Shown: piece by piece, positions 8,057 through 17,184 of the stretch
How positions within the stretch are numbered: the first letter of the stretch is position 1
How the letters are laid out: every line of letters begins with the position of its first letter
DNA from: Campylobacterales bacterium
GTDB taxonomy: Bacteria > Campylobacterota > Campylobacteria > Campylobacterales > Arcobacteraceae
Direction: 5' to 3'
Assembly: GCA_027064245.1 (NCBI GenBank)
Contig: JAMOPZ010000424.1
Span: 1 to 32,623, forward strand
Length of the DNA: 32,623 nt
Position numbers and translations under genes: made by a program
Notes under the pieces: generated by a model
Database searches by the model: none
What the model was told of the DNA's origin: nothing
What the model saw: the letters and a program-made list of their open reading frames with translations, nothing else

Positions 8057-9005
8057 TTGAAAATACCTCATTTTTTAAGGGTTGATTGTTTTTGTATCTT
8101 ATTGCTTCTTCAATAGCTTGAACTTCCATATCTGTTCGACTATCTATCGTACTTGCACCCATATGACAAGTCAATATACAATTATCAAGCTCTTTTAGAT
8201 TTCCACAATATGGTTCTACTTCAAAAACATCAATAGCTGCTGAATGAATGATATTTTCTTTTAGTGCAATATATAAGTCAGACTCATTAATAATACCGCC
8301 ACGAGCACTATTTATCAATATAGCATGCTTTTGCATTAACTTGAGTTCAGTTAGTGATATATAATCTTTTGTATCTTCCTTAAGCGGTATATTGACAGAT
8401 ACTATATCACTACTCTTTAAAAGTTTCTCTTTTGAAACAAATGCAACATTATAAAGTTTTCCAAAAGCCAAGTCAGGTTCAGTATCATAAACTTTAAACT
8501 TTACATTAAAAGATGTCAAAAGATGGATTAAACTTTTTCCTATTCTACCCATACCTAAGATACCAACAGTTTTACCATATAGTAAAGTACCCATGTATCT
8601 ATTCCAACTACCTTCGGTCTTTAGATTGTTATTTGTATATGTTACTTTTCTAGCTAAGTCTAAAATCATTGCTACACAGAGTTCAGCTACTGCCATAGTT
8701 GGTGCATCTGGTGTATAAGCTACTCTCACTCCATATTTTACACATAAGTCAAAATCGATTCCATCAAGCCCTATTCCAACTCTTGAGATAAGCTTTAGGT
8801 TAGGTGCGTTTTTTAAAACTTCTTCAGTTATTTTTTCTGTTCCAGCAACTAACACTTCAGCATCTTTTATATCTACTGCCAACTCTTCAGATGTATTTTT
8901 TCTTCCATGCTCATTAACTGACAATTCTATATTATTATCTTTAATAAGCTTCATCGGTAATTCAGATGTTGAAGAAAAAGGATGTGTCGATACAAATAGT
9001 TTCAT
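8049..9005 (-). CDS. D-2-hydroxyacid dehydrogenase (phosphoglycerate dehydrogenase-like)
   Basis: The protein is 318 residues, the usual length for a single-unit D-isomer 2-hydroxyacid dehydrogenase without an ACT domain. The NAD loop GMGRIG is at 151-156. The catalytic triad is visible: R235 in 'NSARGG', E264 in 'FEVEP' and H281 in 'CHMGAS'. Such enzymes interconvert a 2-keto acid and a D-2-hydroxy acid. Beside an HpaI-type aldolase, whose products are 2-keto acids, it could reduce the aldolase product or oxidise a hydroxy acid to make its substrate. It shares ATGA with the aldolase gene upstream. Confidence 0.88.
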   Translation of the reverse strand: MKLFVSTHPFSSTSELPMKLIKDNNIELSVNEHGRKNTSEELAVDIKDAEVLVAGTEKITEEVLKNAPNLKLISRVGIGLDGIDFDLCVKYGVRVAYTPDAPTMAVAELCVAMILDLARKVTYTNNNLKTEGSWNRYMGTLLYGKTVGILGMGRIGKSLIHLLTSFNVKFKVYDTEPDLAFGKLYNVAFVSKEKLLKSSDIVSVNIPLKEDTKDYISLTELKLMQKHAILINSARGGIINESDLYIALKENIIHSAAIDVFEVEPYCGNLKELDNCILTCHMGASTIDSRTDMEVQAIEEAIRYKNNQPLKNEVFSNA

Positions 9006-9766
9006 GTCAAAGACCTTTTTACTTTTTTCATACCACCTCTAGCTGCATCTCCTAAAAAGAAAAAGTCTAAACTATATGCTAAAAAGGTACAACCTTGTTC
9101 TATTCTCTCATTTAATTTACTAGGATCTGATTCTATTACATGAAAACCTGATGGAACATTATTCTCTTTACATATATCCAGTACTTTTTGAATTCCTACT
9201 TTAACATCTTCTCTATCATACTCACCGGGATAACCCATTGAGCCAGACAAGTCATAAGGCCCTATGATAACACCATCAATTCCATCAGTAGTAATAATCT
9301 CTTCGATGTTGTCAACAGCCTCAAAGTGTTCTATTTGGGCTATAATTACTAATTCATCATTAACCCATTTTTTATACTCATCAAATCCTAAACCATATTT
9401 TTGAGCACGGAAGAGTCCAACACCACGTTTACCAACAGGTGGATACTTCGCATAATCAATAGCTTCTAATGCATCTTCACAAGACTTTACCATTGGAACA
9501 ACAATACCATCAGCACCCATATCAAGTATACGTTTTATAATAACTTCTTCATTTTTACTAACTCGAACAAGTGCTTTCATCCCATTAGCTTGAATAGTAG
9601 CTATAAGGTTATGTGCCATTGTTAGGTCTATAGAAGTATGCTCCATATCTACAACTAACCATTCAAACCCTGCACTAGCCATAATATCTATAATAGCAGG
9701 ATGACCAATAGTTACCCATGACCCAAGTGTGAGTTCATTGTTTTTTAATTTATGTTTTAAGCTCAT
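9002..9766 (-). CDS. HpcH/HpaI-family class II aldolase
   Basis: The protein is 254 residues, matching 2-dehydro-3-deoxyglucarate and HpaI-type aldolases. Key residues are present: H43 in 'VDMEHTS', R68 in 'LVRVS', and metal ligands E145 in 'AQIEHFE' and D171 in 'IGPYDLSG'. These enzymes add pyruvate (or a related 2-keto acid) to an aldehyde, or cleave the product. The ATG has AAGGA five bases upstream and overlaps the cytidylyltransferase gene by 17 bp. Its position directly after a CMP-sugar synthetase suggests it may build the carbon skeleton of a 3-deoxy-2-ulosonic-type acid; that is inference. Confidence 0.88.
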   Translation of the reverse strand: MSLKHKLKNNELTLGSWVTIGHPAIIDIMASAGFEWLVVDMEHTSIDLTMAHNLIATIQANGMKALVRVSKNEEVIIKRILDMGADGIVVPMVKSCEDALEAIDYAKYPPVGKRGVGLFRAQKYGLGFDEYKKWVNDELVIIAQIEHFEAVDNIEEIITTDGIDGVIIGPYDLSGSMGYPGEYDREDVKVGIQKVLDICKENNVPSGFHVIESDPSKLNERIEQGCTFLAYSLDFFFLGDAARGGMKKVKRSLT

Positions 9767-10436
9767 GGTTATCCTTATGTATATGTAAAAGTTCTGCTAG
9801 TTTAAAATCTTCTGGTTCATCTATATCTACAGCTTCAAGCTTATTTACCTCAAATATTTGTGGTTTTAATCCGATTCGTTTATTTCCTGAGTTTTTAAAA
9901 GACTCTTTTGAAAAAATATAAAAATTAGAGTTTTCTTCATACATTGGTTCTAAATCTTGTGTTCGCAAAAGCTCTTCTGGATTATGATTTATAGGATTTG
10001 CATCTTTATCATAAAATCTTGTTTGTACTTTTGTCACGCCAAATACAGAATCAAACTCTTCTAAGTTATCAAAAAAAAATTCTATTGCTTTGTCTATAGT
10101 CTCTGTTCTTAAAAGTGGGTTAGTACTATGTGTTTGAATGAAATATTTACCATCAAGTTTATTTAAATCATAAGCAATAATATCATTCATGGATACAAAA
10201 TCACCTTGTATTTCCATTGGTCTGTCTGTTATTATAATTTTATTACAAAATAGCTCTTTGGCATCTTTAGCTATTATTTGGCTATCTGTATTTATAACTA
10301 CCGATTCTATATATTTTGATGCTAGAAGTGACTTTGTGATTGCATGATATAGTGGTTCTCCATCAAAGTTTTTCATATTTTTATTTGGTACTCGTTCTGA
10401 GTTGCCTTTCATTGGTAAAAGTGCTATTAGTCTCAT
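9750..10436 (-). CDS. Acylneuraminate-type cytidylyltransferase (CMP-sugar synthetase)
   Basis: The protein is 228 residues. The N-terminus 'LLPMKGNSERVPNKN' is a variant of the CTP-binding loop of NeuA/KdsB-type enzymes, followed by 'VINTDS' and 'FIQTHSTNPLLRTETID', also typical. The enzyme would transfer CMP from CTP to the anomeric hydroxyl of a 2-keto sugar acid. It is not fused to other domains and is distinct from the second CMP-sugar synthetase at 30347-31972. It shares ATGA with the 1215-residue protein upstream. As the neighbours are an aldolase and a dehydrogenase and not a NeuB synthase, its sugar is probably different from that of the nonulosonate genes at the right end. Confidence 0.87.
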   Translation of the reverse strand: MRLIALLPMKGNSERVPNKNMKNFDGEPLYHAITKSLLASKYIESVVINTDSQIIAKDAKELFCNKIIITDRPMEIQGDFVSMNDIIAYDLNKLDGKYFIQTHSTNPLLRTETIDKAIEFFFDNLEEFDSVFGVTKVQTRFYDKDANPINHNPEELLRTQDLEPMYEENSNFYIFSKESFKNSGNKRIGLKPQIFEVNKLEAVDIDEPEDFKLAELLHIHKDNHELKT

Positions 10437-13400
10437 ATAAGTCTCGTTAAGTTTTCTAGTAATAATTTTTCATCTGGAGCATCTTTAAAAGCTATCAAAT
10501 TTCCCCAACCTAAAGAGTCTATTAACTGATTTTCATATTTAAAAAATCTTTTCCAATCATGACGGATTCCATACCTAACGATTGGGTACCATTCACTAAC
10601 ATATACAGTATAACCTTTATCCATTAAAAAATTTATCATATCCATAACATTGTATCCTAAAGAGATAGTCTTTGAATTTTCAAATTCACACTCTATCACT
10701 GTTGGTTTGCTAAACTTCCAAGGGAAACCTTTAAGAACCATAAGGTCATAACCCTCTGTACCAATTTTAAGAAAATCAACTTTAACAATATGATTTATTT
10801 TCATTTCATATTCTAGTGTTGTGCTAAAAACATTATCAGTCTTTTTATGTCCCTTTGTGAATGATGATAGTCCACTTATTCCACTACTTTCTTCAGATGT
10901 AAAAAAGTCCAGTTCTTCATCTTGTACATTTGACACAGCTTTGTCTGAAATAATAAGGTTACTATATCCCATTAAATTATTATCTAATTCTTTCCGATTG
11001 TTTACATCAGGTTCATAAGCATAAACTTTCCAATCTTTTTCTAAAAACATTCGAGAAGAAGAACCATGATGGGCACCTACATCAATCATTAATCCAGGCT
11101 TCATACTTTCAAAATACTTGCTAACTAGTAAAGTTTCATCAAGAGATACCTTACTATCACGAGTAAATGGACCATTTAAATTATTTTCTTTACTCTCTCG
11201 AGAATCAACATCTAGTCTTTTAATACTTCGTGCCTCTCTTGTTAAATCGACCTGATAACACCTATTTTCATCAATATCTAAAGAGTTTATAATTTCTTCT
11301 TCTCGTCCTAGCACACTGATTACAAGCAAAGAAAAATTATAATTTTTAATATTTGATGGATGAGAGACTTGAGCAATATCAGATTCCGCAGTAACATCTT
11401 TATCAAAAATCACAACAACTTGATCTGGGAGTTCTCTTGCAATAATTTGCCCAACTAATCCATTTCCATATATAGCTAATTTACATTTTTCTTCTTTTAA
11501 TTTATTAATATATGTAAATAATATATTCATTTTTAATGTAAAATCATAATTAACATTAATCATATTAGTATTCGCTCCCTTAAATTTTAAATTATCTTCT
11601 CTTCTCACTTTAATTTCTAGCTCTACTTGCTTAAAATTCTGTTTAATATCTATAAACCTTTTATGTAGTGCAGGAATATATGAATCTGTAATTGAACAGT
11701 ACACTTTGCTATGTTTTTCCCCAAATAATATTAAATTTTCTAAAATAGAACAATGCTCATCATAATAATCATTATAGTCTCTATCTCTAAAAAAAGATGG
11801 GTGTGTTCTAAATGCATCCTCCATTAAACTATCATATTGAGCGCTTGAACTATGTTTCCAAAAATATTTTTCATCATTTTGACGACCATCCGCTCCCATT
11901 ATAAAAATAGTGTCTGATATACTTGAGGCAAGTGGTATCATAAATAGTGTTAATATATTTGATGTTGACTTAACAAAAAAGTCTTCTTCAGAGGGAAAAT
12001 TTAAATTTATACGAGAAGGAATACCTATAATTTTATCTTTTAATTCTGGATAATGCATCAACATAAGTGGAACATTGATTTCATTAATTACTAAATATGT
12101 ATAATACTTTTCAACAAGCTTTAAAACATCCTTTCTAAACTCTTGTGCATATTTTGATGGTCCAAAATGAAAAACAGGATCTCCAAATGTTAATGCATCT
12201 ACTCTACCCAGCTTATTTAAGAACTTTTCATTTTTCACAAGACTATTACAAATCACTTTTAGTGATTTTGCTGAAAAATCAAATTCTTTATAAGAATCAA
12301 AAGTTGGGCCAGTTGTAAAACAATAAGCTTCTTCCCTATCTTTATTTTTTCGTTTAAAATCTCTAAAGTTATGTTTTGAAACTTCACTGAACTCAATTTG
12401 CTTAGCTTTATTTATCGTTTTATAATAAAGATTTCTTAATGTCTCCGCTTCTATATCTGAATAATATTCAGAATCAATTATTTCTACACCGTTAAATTCA
12501 TCAAAATCATCAATATCTTTTAGTGAAGTAACATCATGAATTAACAGTACACTGCCTATTCTATATTTTTTTATTTCACTATTTGTAATAAATGAAATAT
12601 ATTTATATTTTTCTTTATATGCACTAAAAGAAGAGAAGTTTAATTGTTTTGGAATTATAAATACTAATGATACATTACCATCATCAGGTAAAGAGAATAA
12701 CAACTTATTCAACAAATCTTCAAACTGCTCAATACTGCTTAAACTAGGATAAACCAAATGTTTAGATCTAATATTAGTTTCATATTTTTTTTTAAAAGGC
12801 TTTAACACTTCTAATAATTTATTATAATTTTTCTTTTTTTCTGCTATAAATACAAAATTTTTATCTTTATATGCTTCGTGTTGATTTAACAATCTACTCT
12901 CCTTGAACTTTTCAAACATCTCTTCAACTGTAAAATTACTTTTAAAAATTTTACAATTTTTCTTTATTTTAAAGTTGTTTATTTTTTGCTCTGCAATTAT
13001 AATTTTATTTATCAATGATTTACTACAGTTGTTTTTAAAAATAAATCCATTTTTTAATATCTTCACCTGATCGGACATCCATGTACCAACTGTTGTAATT
13101 ACAAGCTTATCCATCCAGACAGAGTCAATAAAAATACCTGATGTCTGTACAGGATAATATTCATTTAAATATGGGATAATAACTATATCACTTTTAATAA
13201 ATAATTCTCTGTATTCACCTTCTTCTAAATATTCATCTATCAAAAGTACATTCTCATCAGACCTTAAAGTAGCTATATTATCTTTAAACTCTTGGTTAGT
13301 ATACTTATTATTAATTCTTACAGTATATGTAAAATGATTAGAGAAGTATTTATATACTTCATAAAATAAATGAAATCCATACTTATAATCGGCATATCCA

Positions 13401-14080
13401 AAAAAGGATAAAGTAATTTTCTCTTTATTTTGTTTTACTGTTAATTTACTATTAATATCCATCTTAAAATGTAATGGAATTGGAAAACTTTGGATCTTTT
13501 TATCAAAATATTTTTGATAAATACTAGCTGCTCTACTTGAGTCTATATGTAAAAATATATTATTAGAATGGTTTAAACGATTGATTTCTTGAAGACTCTT
13601 TAAAGCAATTGGAGAATTATTTTGCTCTAAAATATCATGATTTAAATAAAAAAGCACCAAATGCATATCTATATTTTTATAGTTAATTTTTTTATACATT
13701 TCCATTAAGATTAATATATGAGAAGTATGACAAGTATACATATAGATCGTTATATTTGCATACTTATCTCTTAACGCTAACAAATTATTAAATATATCAC
13801 TAACTTTATTTTTAAAATCAGAAAGGTGTTTAATAATCACTTCGCTATCCATTACTCTTTCATCTAAGAATGCATTGTATTTAAACACAGGAGAAAGATT
13901 AAATAACCTTTTATCTTTCTCTGAAATATTTATATTTACATAATGCTGAACATCAATTGATTTATTCGTCGCATATGACTGTATTTTATTAGCAAAATTT
14001 CTATAATGACCTACTTCACTCATAAAGCCTGGGTCAAGATATACAAATAATTCTCTTTCCATCTTATTATTATCTTTCAA
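10433..14080 (-). CDS. Giant four-part protein: glycosyltransferase, DUF115-like, LGRE module, FkbM methyltransferase
   Basis: The protein is 1215 residues. Residues 1-400 look like a GT-B glycosyltransferase ('LSFFGYADYKYG', 'IIPYLNEYYPVQTSG'). Residues 585-810 resemble DUF115/Maf-type or GT42-like proteins ('CFTTGPTFDSYKEFD', 'IFIMGADGRQ'). Residues 865-946 are the recurrent Rossmann-like module (YGNG at 871-874, LGRE at 924-927). Residues 985-1190 are an FkbM-type SAM methyltransferase ('MIDVGAHHGSSS', 'FLKIGTEGYDLMVLKG'); the usual aspartate of KIDxEG is glycine here, which may matter for activity. Translation starts at TTG, six bases after AAGGGGG; an ATG six codons in is a weaker alternative. 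The protein probably adds and methylates a sugar on a glycan or glycoprotein. Confidence 0.75.
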   Translation of the reverse strand: MKDNNKMERELFVYLDPGFMSEVGHYRNFANKIQSYATNKSIDVQHYVNINISEKDKRLFNLSPVFKYNAFLDERVMDSEVIIKHLSDFKNKVSDIFNNLLALRDKYANITIYMYTCHTSHILILMEMYKKINYKNIDMHLVLFYLNHDILEQNNSPIALKSLQEINRLNHSNNIFLHIDSSRAASIYQKYFDKKIQSFPIPLHFKMDINSKLTVKQNKEKITLSFFGYADYKYGFHLFYEVYKYFSNHFTYTVRINNKYTNQEFKDNIATLRSDENVLLIDEYLEEGEYRELFIKSDIVIIPYLNEYYPVQTSGIFIDSVWMDKLVITTVGTWMSDQVKILKNGFIFKNNCSKSLINKIIIAEQKINNFKIKKNCKIFKSNFTVEEMFEKFKESRLLNQHEAYKDKNFVFIAEKKKNYNKLLEVLKPFKKKYETNIRSKHLVYPSLSSIEQFEDLLNKLLFSLPDDGNVSLVFIIPKQLNFSSFSAYKEKYKYISFITNSEIKKYRIGSVLLIHDVTSLKDIDDFDEFNGVEIIDSEYYSDIEAETLRNLYYKTINKAKQIEFSEVSKHNFRDFKRKNKDREEAYCFTTGPTFDSYKEFDFSAKSLKVICNSLVKNEKFLNKLGRVDALTFGDPVFHFGPSKYAQEFRKDVLKLVEKYYTYLVINEINVPLMLMHYPELKDKIIGIPSRINLNFPSEEDFFVKSTSNILTLFMIPLASSISDTIFIMGADGRQNDEKYFWKHSSSAQYDSLMEDAFRTHPSFFRDRDYNDYYDEHCSILENLILFGEKHSKVYCSITDSYIPALHKRFIDIKQNFKQVELEIKVRREDNLKFKGANTNMINVNYDFTLKMNILFTYINKLKEEKCKLAIYGNGLVGQIIARELPDQVVVIFDKDVTAESDIAQVSHPSNIKNYNFSLLVISVLGREEEIINSLDIDENRCYQVDLTREARSIKRLDVDSRESKENNLNGPFTRDSKVSLDETLLVSKYFESMKPGLMIDVGAHHGSSSRMFLEKDWKVYAYEPDVNNRKELDNNLMGYSNLIISDKAVSNVQDEELDFFTSEESSGISGLSSFTKGHKKTDNVFSTTLEYEMKINHIVKVDFLKIGTEGYDLMVLKGFPWKFSKPTVIECEFENSKTISLGYNVMDMINFLMDKGYTVYVSEWYPIVRYGIRHDWKRFFKYENQLIDSLGWGNLIAFKDAPDEKLLLENLTRLI

Positions 14081-14221
14081 TATTTACCCCCTTAGGTAGA
14101 TAATTTATTTACTCTTACAAAAAATCATAAAAGTATAATAATTTTTTCTTTCTTCTGTGCTCAATATCTTATCTAATTGACACAAAATTATTTACAGTTC
14201 TATGGCTTTAGATTTTCCTAA

Positions 14222-14264
14222 ACTTAGTATATTTTTAGTCAAATTATATCAAAATATACTAAGT
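14222..14264. repeat. Perfect 14-bp inverted repeat with 15-nt loop in the intergenic gap
   Basis: The arms are 14222-14235 (ACTTAGTATATTTT) and 14251-14264, exact reverse complements, with loop 14236-14250. It lies in the only long gap (14081-14312) of the leftward gene run. There is no T-run on either side and the stem has few GC pairs, so it is a poor intrinsic terminator. With a -10-like sequence in its loop it looks more like an operator or a regulatory hairpin. Confidence 0.6.
14243..14251 (-). promoter_or_regulatory. Candidate extended -10 (TGATATAAT) for the 10433-14080 operon
   Basis: On the minus strand the loop of the inverted repeat reads TGATATAAT, a perfect extended -10. Transcription would start near 14236, giving a leader of about 155 nt before the TTG start at 14080. 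The rest of the gap (14081-14221 and 14265-14312) is AT-rich and shows no ORF or RNA structure I can name. No convincing -35 is seen. Confidence 0.4.
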
Positions 14265-14312
14265 GATTAATAGATAAAAGGTGAATTTACTCAGTCTATT
14301 TTACAGTCTTAA

Positions 14313-15248
14313 TTAACTACTACTCAGGTCAAATGTTAGTATCTTATCTCTTTCAATACCAAGTTCATAAGTAAGATACTTGATTATACTATCTTCTCTG
14401 CCAAGAACACTTATAATAATTTTATCATACTTCAAATTTTTTAAGTTTATTGGATGGTTTTTCTCATCTTCTATATCTACATACCCTACTATTATTTCTG
14501 GTATTAAGGCCTGTATCATTTTTCCTACAGTACCATTTCCATAGATAATATATTGATTAGAGTACTCTTTAAATTCATTTATTTGATCAAATATTTTATT
14601 AAAACTATTTGAAAAGTCAAGAGACTTATTTCGATTGTTAACTATTATCCTTGCAAGCAGCATATGATTTGATTGTGGTTGATATGTATTATTAAACTCA
14701 TCATTTATTAATTTTTCAAAAAAAACATCTGAGTTGAAACTAGATGCATTTTGTATTATCCATTCAATATCTCTATCCCACCATTCAAACTTCTGTAAAA
14801 GTTTTATCTTAGATTCATCAAATCTATATCTTATGATTTTTGCAGGATTTCCAGCAACTATAGAATAAGGTAAAACATCTTTAGTTACAACTGAACCAGC
14901 ACCTATAATCGCACCATTTCCAATTTTTATTCCATCTAAAACAATCACATTCCTACCAATCCAGACATCGTTACCTATTACACTATGCTTATATTCTTGA
15001 AATAATTGTTCATGAACAAATGAAATATTACACCCTATATTATTAGAAGCAAAAAATGCTGGATACGTTGATACAAATTCATTTACTGGGTGAGAACCAA
15101 TTCCAATTATAACACCACTTGATATTGAACAAAATTTTCCAATATCGACATTCTGAAATGAACAATCTTCACCATAATATGTAAACTTATCAACTACAAC
15201 ATTTTGATTAACTATTTCAAATCTTTGGAATACTTTTTTTGCTTCCAT
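14313..15248 (-). CDS. CatB/Vat-like hexapeptide acetyltransferase with C-terminal LGRE module
   Basis: Residues 28-150 or so form a left-handed beta-helix acyltransferase: repeated hexapeptides ('IGNDVWIGRNVIVLDGIKIG'), a candidate catalytic H53 in 'GIGSHP', and the family end 'VAGNPAKIIRYRF' followed by 'WWDRDIEWI'. It should transfer acetyl from CoA to a hydroxyl or amine of a sugar. Residues 226-311 are the recurrent Rossmann-like module with GxGxxG-like 'YGNGTVG' (236 onward), acidic 'YVDIED' and LGRE at 282-285. The ATG has AGGAG seven bases upstream and is 3 bp after the DUF115 gene. O- or N-acetylation of the locus glycan is the likely role. Confidence 0.87.
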   Translation of the reverse strand: MEAKKVFQRFEIVNQNVVVDKFTYYGEDCSFQNVDIGKFCSISSGVIIGIGSHPVNEFVSTYPAFFASNNIGCNISFVHEQLFQEYKHSVIGNDVWIGRNVIVLDGIKIGNGAIIGAGSVVTKDVLPYSIVAGNPAKIIRYRFDESKIKLLQKFEWWDRDIEWIIQNASSFNSDVFFEKLINDEFNNTYQPQSNHMLLARIIVNNRNKSLDFSNSFNKIFDQINEFKEYSNQYIIYGNGTVGKMIQALIPEIIVGYVDIEDEKNHPINLKNLKYDKIIISVLGREDSIIKYLTYELGIERDKILTFDLSSS

Positions 15249-15251
15249 ATA

Positions 15252-16430
15252 TCACTCCTTATATTCTACAATTAAATTATTATCTAAACCTATAATATTA
15301 ATTAGGTAATCTTTAATAGTATTTTCACGTCCTAGTACAGAAATGAAAATAATATCATACTCTATAGTATTTAAGACACTTGGGTGATATGATAATCCTT
15401 TATCAACATATTTAATTTTCTTAGAATCTGTTTCTAAAATAGCCTTTACATTATCACCTAAAATCATTTGTGCTATTTTTGCACCACTTCCGTTTCCATA
15501 AACAATAATATTTTCAAATTTACCTTTTAATTCTTTTAAAAAAAGAAAATATTTACTTACTTTAGATGAAAATTCTAAATTACTTAATTTTATATCACTC
15601 CTAGGTTTAACTACAACTGGCTCAACTGGTAAAAACTGATAAAAGTCATTATTTATTTCTAGCAGATATTTTTCATACTCTTTATCAAATAGCTTTGTAT
15701 ACTCAACTTTTGGAAAAGTATCTACATATGTGCTACTATTTGAATTTGCATTATAAATATTCTTTTTTAAGCTATGTAATATCTTATATTTATGAAATAT
15801 CTTTGCATGTCTTCTCATTTGGAATTCAGAATCAATATTATGTGCTTCACAAACTTCTTGAGCACTTTTTTTAAAGTGCTTTTGTAGTTTTTCTACCTTA
15901 AAAGAGTAATTATAAAGCCCATTAAACCAATCATGATCAAAACCGAGCAAAAAAATCTCCTTAAATCCTAAATATAGAGCAATATATATCGCACTTTCAG
16001 AAACAGATGAAATGTTAGGCATAGAGTCTAAACTTAAGTCTGTGATCTCTTTATTATCCCACTGTTTATACTCGTTCCAAACAATCTTTTTATTTATAAA
16101 TATTTTATACTTATCTATATATTTTTTATCTCCTATATGAAAGAATAAGACTATGTCATCAGATAAATTTTTATCCATATCTTTTAAATAAGAAATAAAT
16201 TTATCCTCACTATGATAATGGCTATGATATGCAAAAACAGGAGGATTAACATAATATTTTGGGTTTACCGTATTAATATCTTTATGGTTAAATAGACCAC
16301 TTACCCCAATTACAGTTTCATCTTTCAAAAGAGTTAAATCTTGTTTTTCAGTAGACGGACCAGTAGCTAAGATAAAACATCTTTTACCTTTTTCTGCATT
16401 TTTTAATTTACCTAGCTCAAACAAATTCAT
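15252..16430 (-). CDS. DUF115/Maf-like protein with C-terminal LGRE module
   Basis: The protein is 392 residues. Residues 15-175 resemble the DUF115 (MptE-like/Maf flagellin glycosylation) domain, which shares its layout with GT42 sialyltransferases: 'RCFILATGPSTEKQDL' near the start and 'ALYLGFKEIFLLGFDHDW' near 155-170. Such proteins transfer nonulosonic acids to flagellin or glycans in Campylobacterota. Residues 305-392 are the recurrent module ('VYGNGSGAKIA', YGNG at 311-314, LGRE at 366-369). The ATG follows AGAAGG with no spacing, so the ribosome binding site is unusual. Which CMP-sugar it uses, if any, cannot be read from the sequence. Confidence 0.75.
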   Translation of the reverse strand: MNLFELGKLKNAEKGKRCFILATGPSTEKQDLTLLKDETVIGVSGLFNHKDINTVNPKYYVNPPVFAYHSHYHSEDKFISYLKDMDKNLSDDIVLFFHIGDKKYIDKYKIFINKKIVWNEYKQWDNKEITDLSLDSMPNISSVSESAIYIALYLGFKEIFLLGFDHDWFNGLYNYSFKVEKLQKHFKKSAQEVCEAHNIDSEFQMRRHAKIFHKYKILHSLKKNIYNANSNSSTYVDTFPKVEYTKLFDKEYEKYLLEINNDFYQFLPVEPVVVKPRSDIKLSNLEFSSKVSKYFLFLKELKGKFENIIVYGNGSGAKIAQMILGDNVKAILETDSKKIKYVDKGLSYHPSVLNTIEYDIIFISVLGRENTIKDYLINIIGLDNNLIVEYKE

Positions 16431-16443
16431 CCTTCTATCTTAC

Positions 16444-17184
16444 TTAAATTATTTTATATGATTTTAAATCATCAATACAATCAACTTCTATCCAACCACC
16501 ATCAATAAATACCGGCTTTATATCAGTTAAATTATCAATAATAATTTGAATAAAACTTGTCATATACATATTGTCAAAATTTTGTTTATCATACTCATTT
16601 TCTTTATCTAATTGCTGATATAACTCAATAACTTTATTCACAATTTTTTTAGAAATCTTAATCAAACCAATATATTGACCTTCAATATCAGTATAGTCAT
16701 TTGGTTTTTTACCAAGTTCTATTATCTTTCTATCTTTTATCTTTAATGTTTCTGCATCTTCAAGTGGATTTTCCATTCTTTGGCTCCAGAGCTCTCTCCA
16801 TTTTCTATCCACTACTACACTAAAATCACTATCACTCTTAAGAAGTTTTTCTAAAACTTCTTTATTATAGACAATATCAGCATATGATATTATCAAATCA
16901 TCATCCATAAAATCTTTTGCACAAAATAGAGTTGAAACCATATTTGTTTTATCAAAATTATTATTTGTATAAAAAGCTAAACTTTCATCCTTTAAATACT
17001 CTTCTAATACATCTTTTTTATAACCATTTACAATAGCAATATTAAAAATACAACTCTCTTTCATAACTTCTAATATATAATCTATTATCGGTTTATTTTG
17101 ATACTCAACCATACATTTAGGTTTATCACTCGTAAGAGGTCTTAGTCTTGTCCCTTGTCCCGCTGCTAAAATTATTGCTTTCAT
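16444..17184 (-). CDS. Nucleotidyltransferase, candidate CTP:phosphoglutamine cytidylyltransferase
   Basis: The protein is 246 residues with the sugar-nucleotidyltransferase loop 'LAAGQGTRLRPLT' and 'KPKC', D103 in 'SYADIVY' and D235 in 'WIEVDC' as likely metal ligands, and the LicC-like 'TNMVSTLF'. On sequence alone it could be a phosphocholine cytidylyltransferase or sugar-1-phosphate nucleotidyltransferase. Context decides: it lies with homologues of C. jejuni Cj1417, Cj1418 and Cj1415, and its length and type match Cj1416, which makes CDP-L-glutamine from CTP and L-glutamine phosphate. It shares ATGA with the phosphatase gene upstream. The assignment is strong by context but not proven by active-site detail. 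Confidence 0.8.
   Translation of the reverse strand: MKAIILAAGQGTRLRPLTSDKPKCMVEYQNKPIIDYILEVMKESCIFNIAIVNGYKKDVLEEYLKDESLAFYTNNNFDKTNMVSTLFCAKDFMDDDLIISYADIVYNKEVLEKLLKSDSDFSVVVDRKWRELWSQRMENPLEDAETLKIKDRKIIELGKKPNDYTDIEGQYIGLIKISKKIVNKVIELYQQLDKENEYDKQNFDNMYMTSFIQIIIDNLTDIKPVFIDGGWIEVDCIDDLKSYKII

Noticed and set aside
8057..8071. Upstream ATG start for the SDR epimerase.
   Set aside because: No ribosome binding site precedes it, whereas the ATG at 8056 has GAGG at the right distance and the residues before it are not part of the Rossmann fold.
14222..14264. Rho-independent terminator for the 14313-15248 gene.
   Set aside because: The stem is almost all A-T pairs and there is no T-run after it on the relevant strand.
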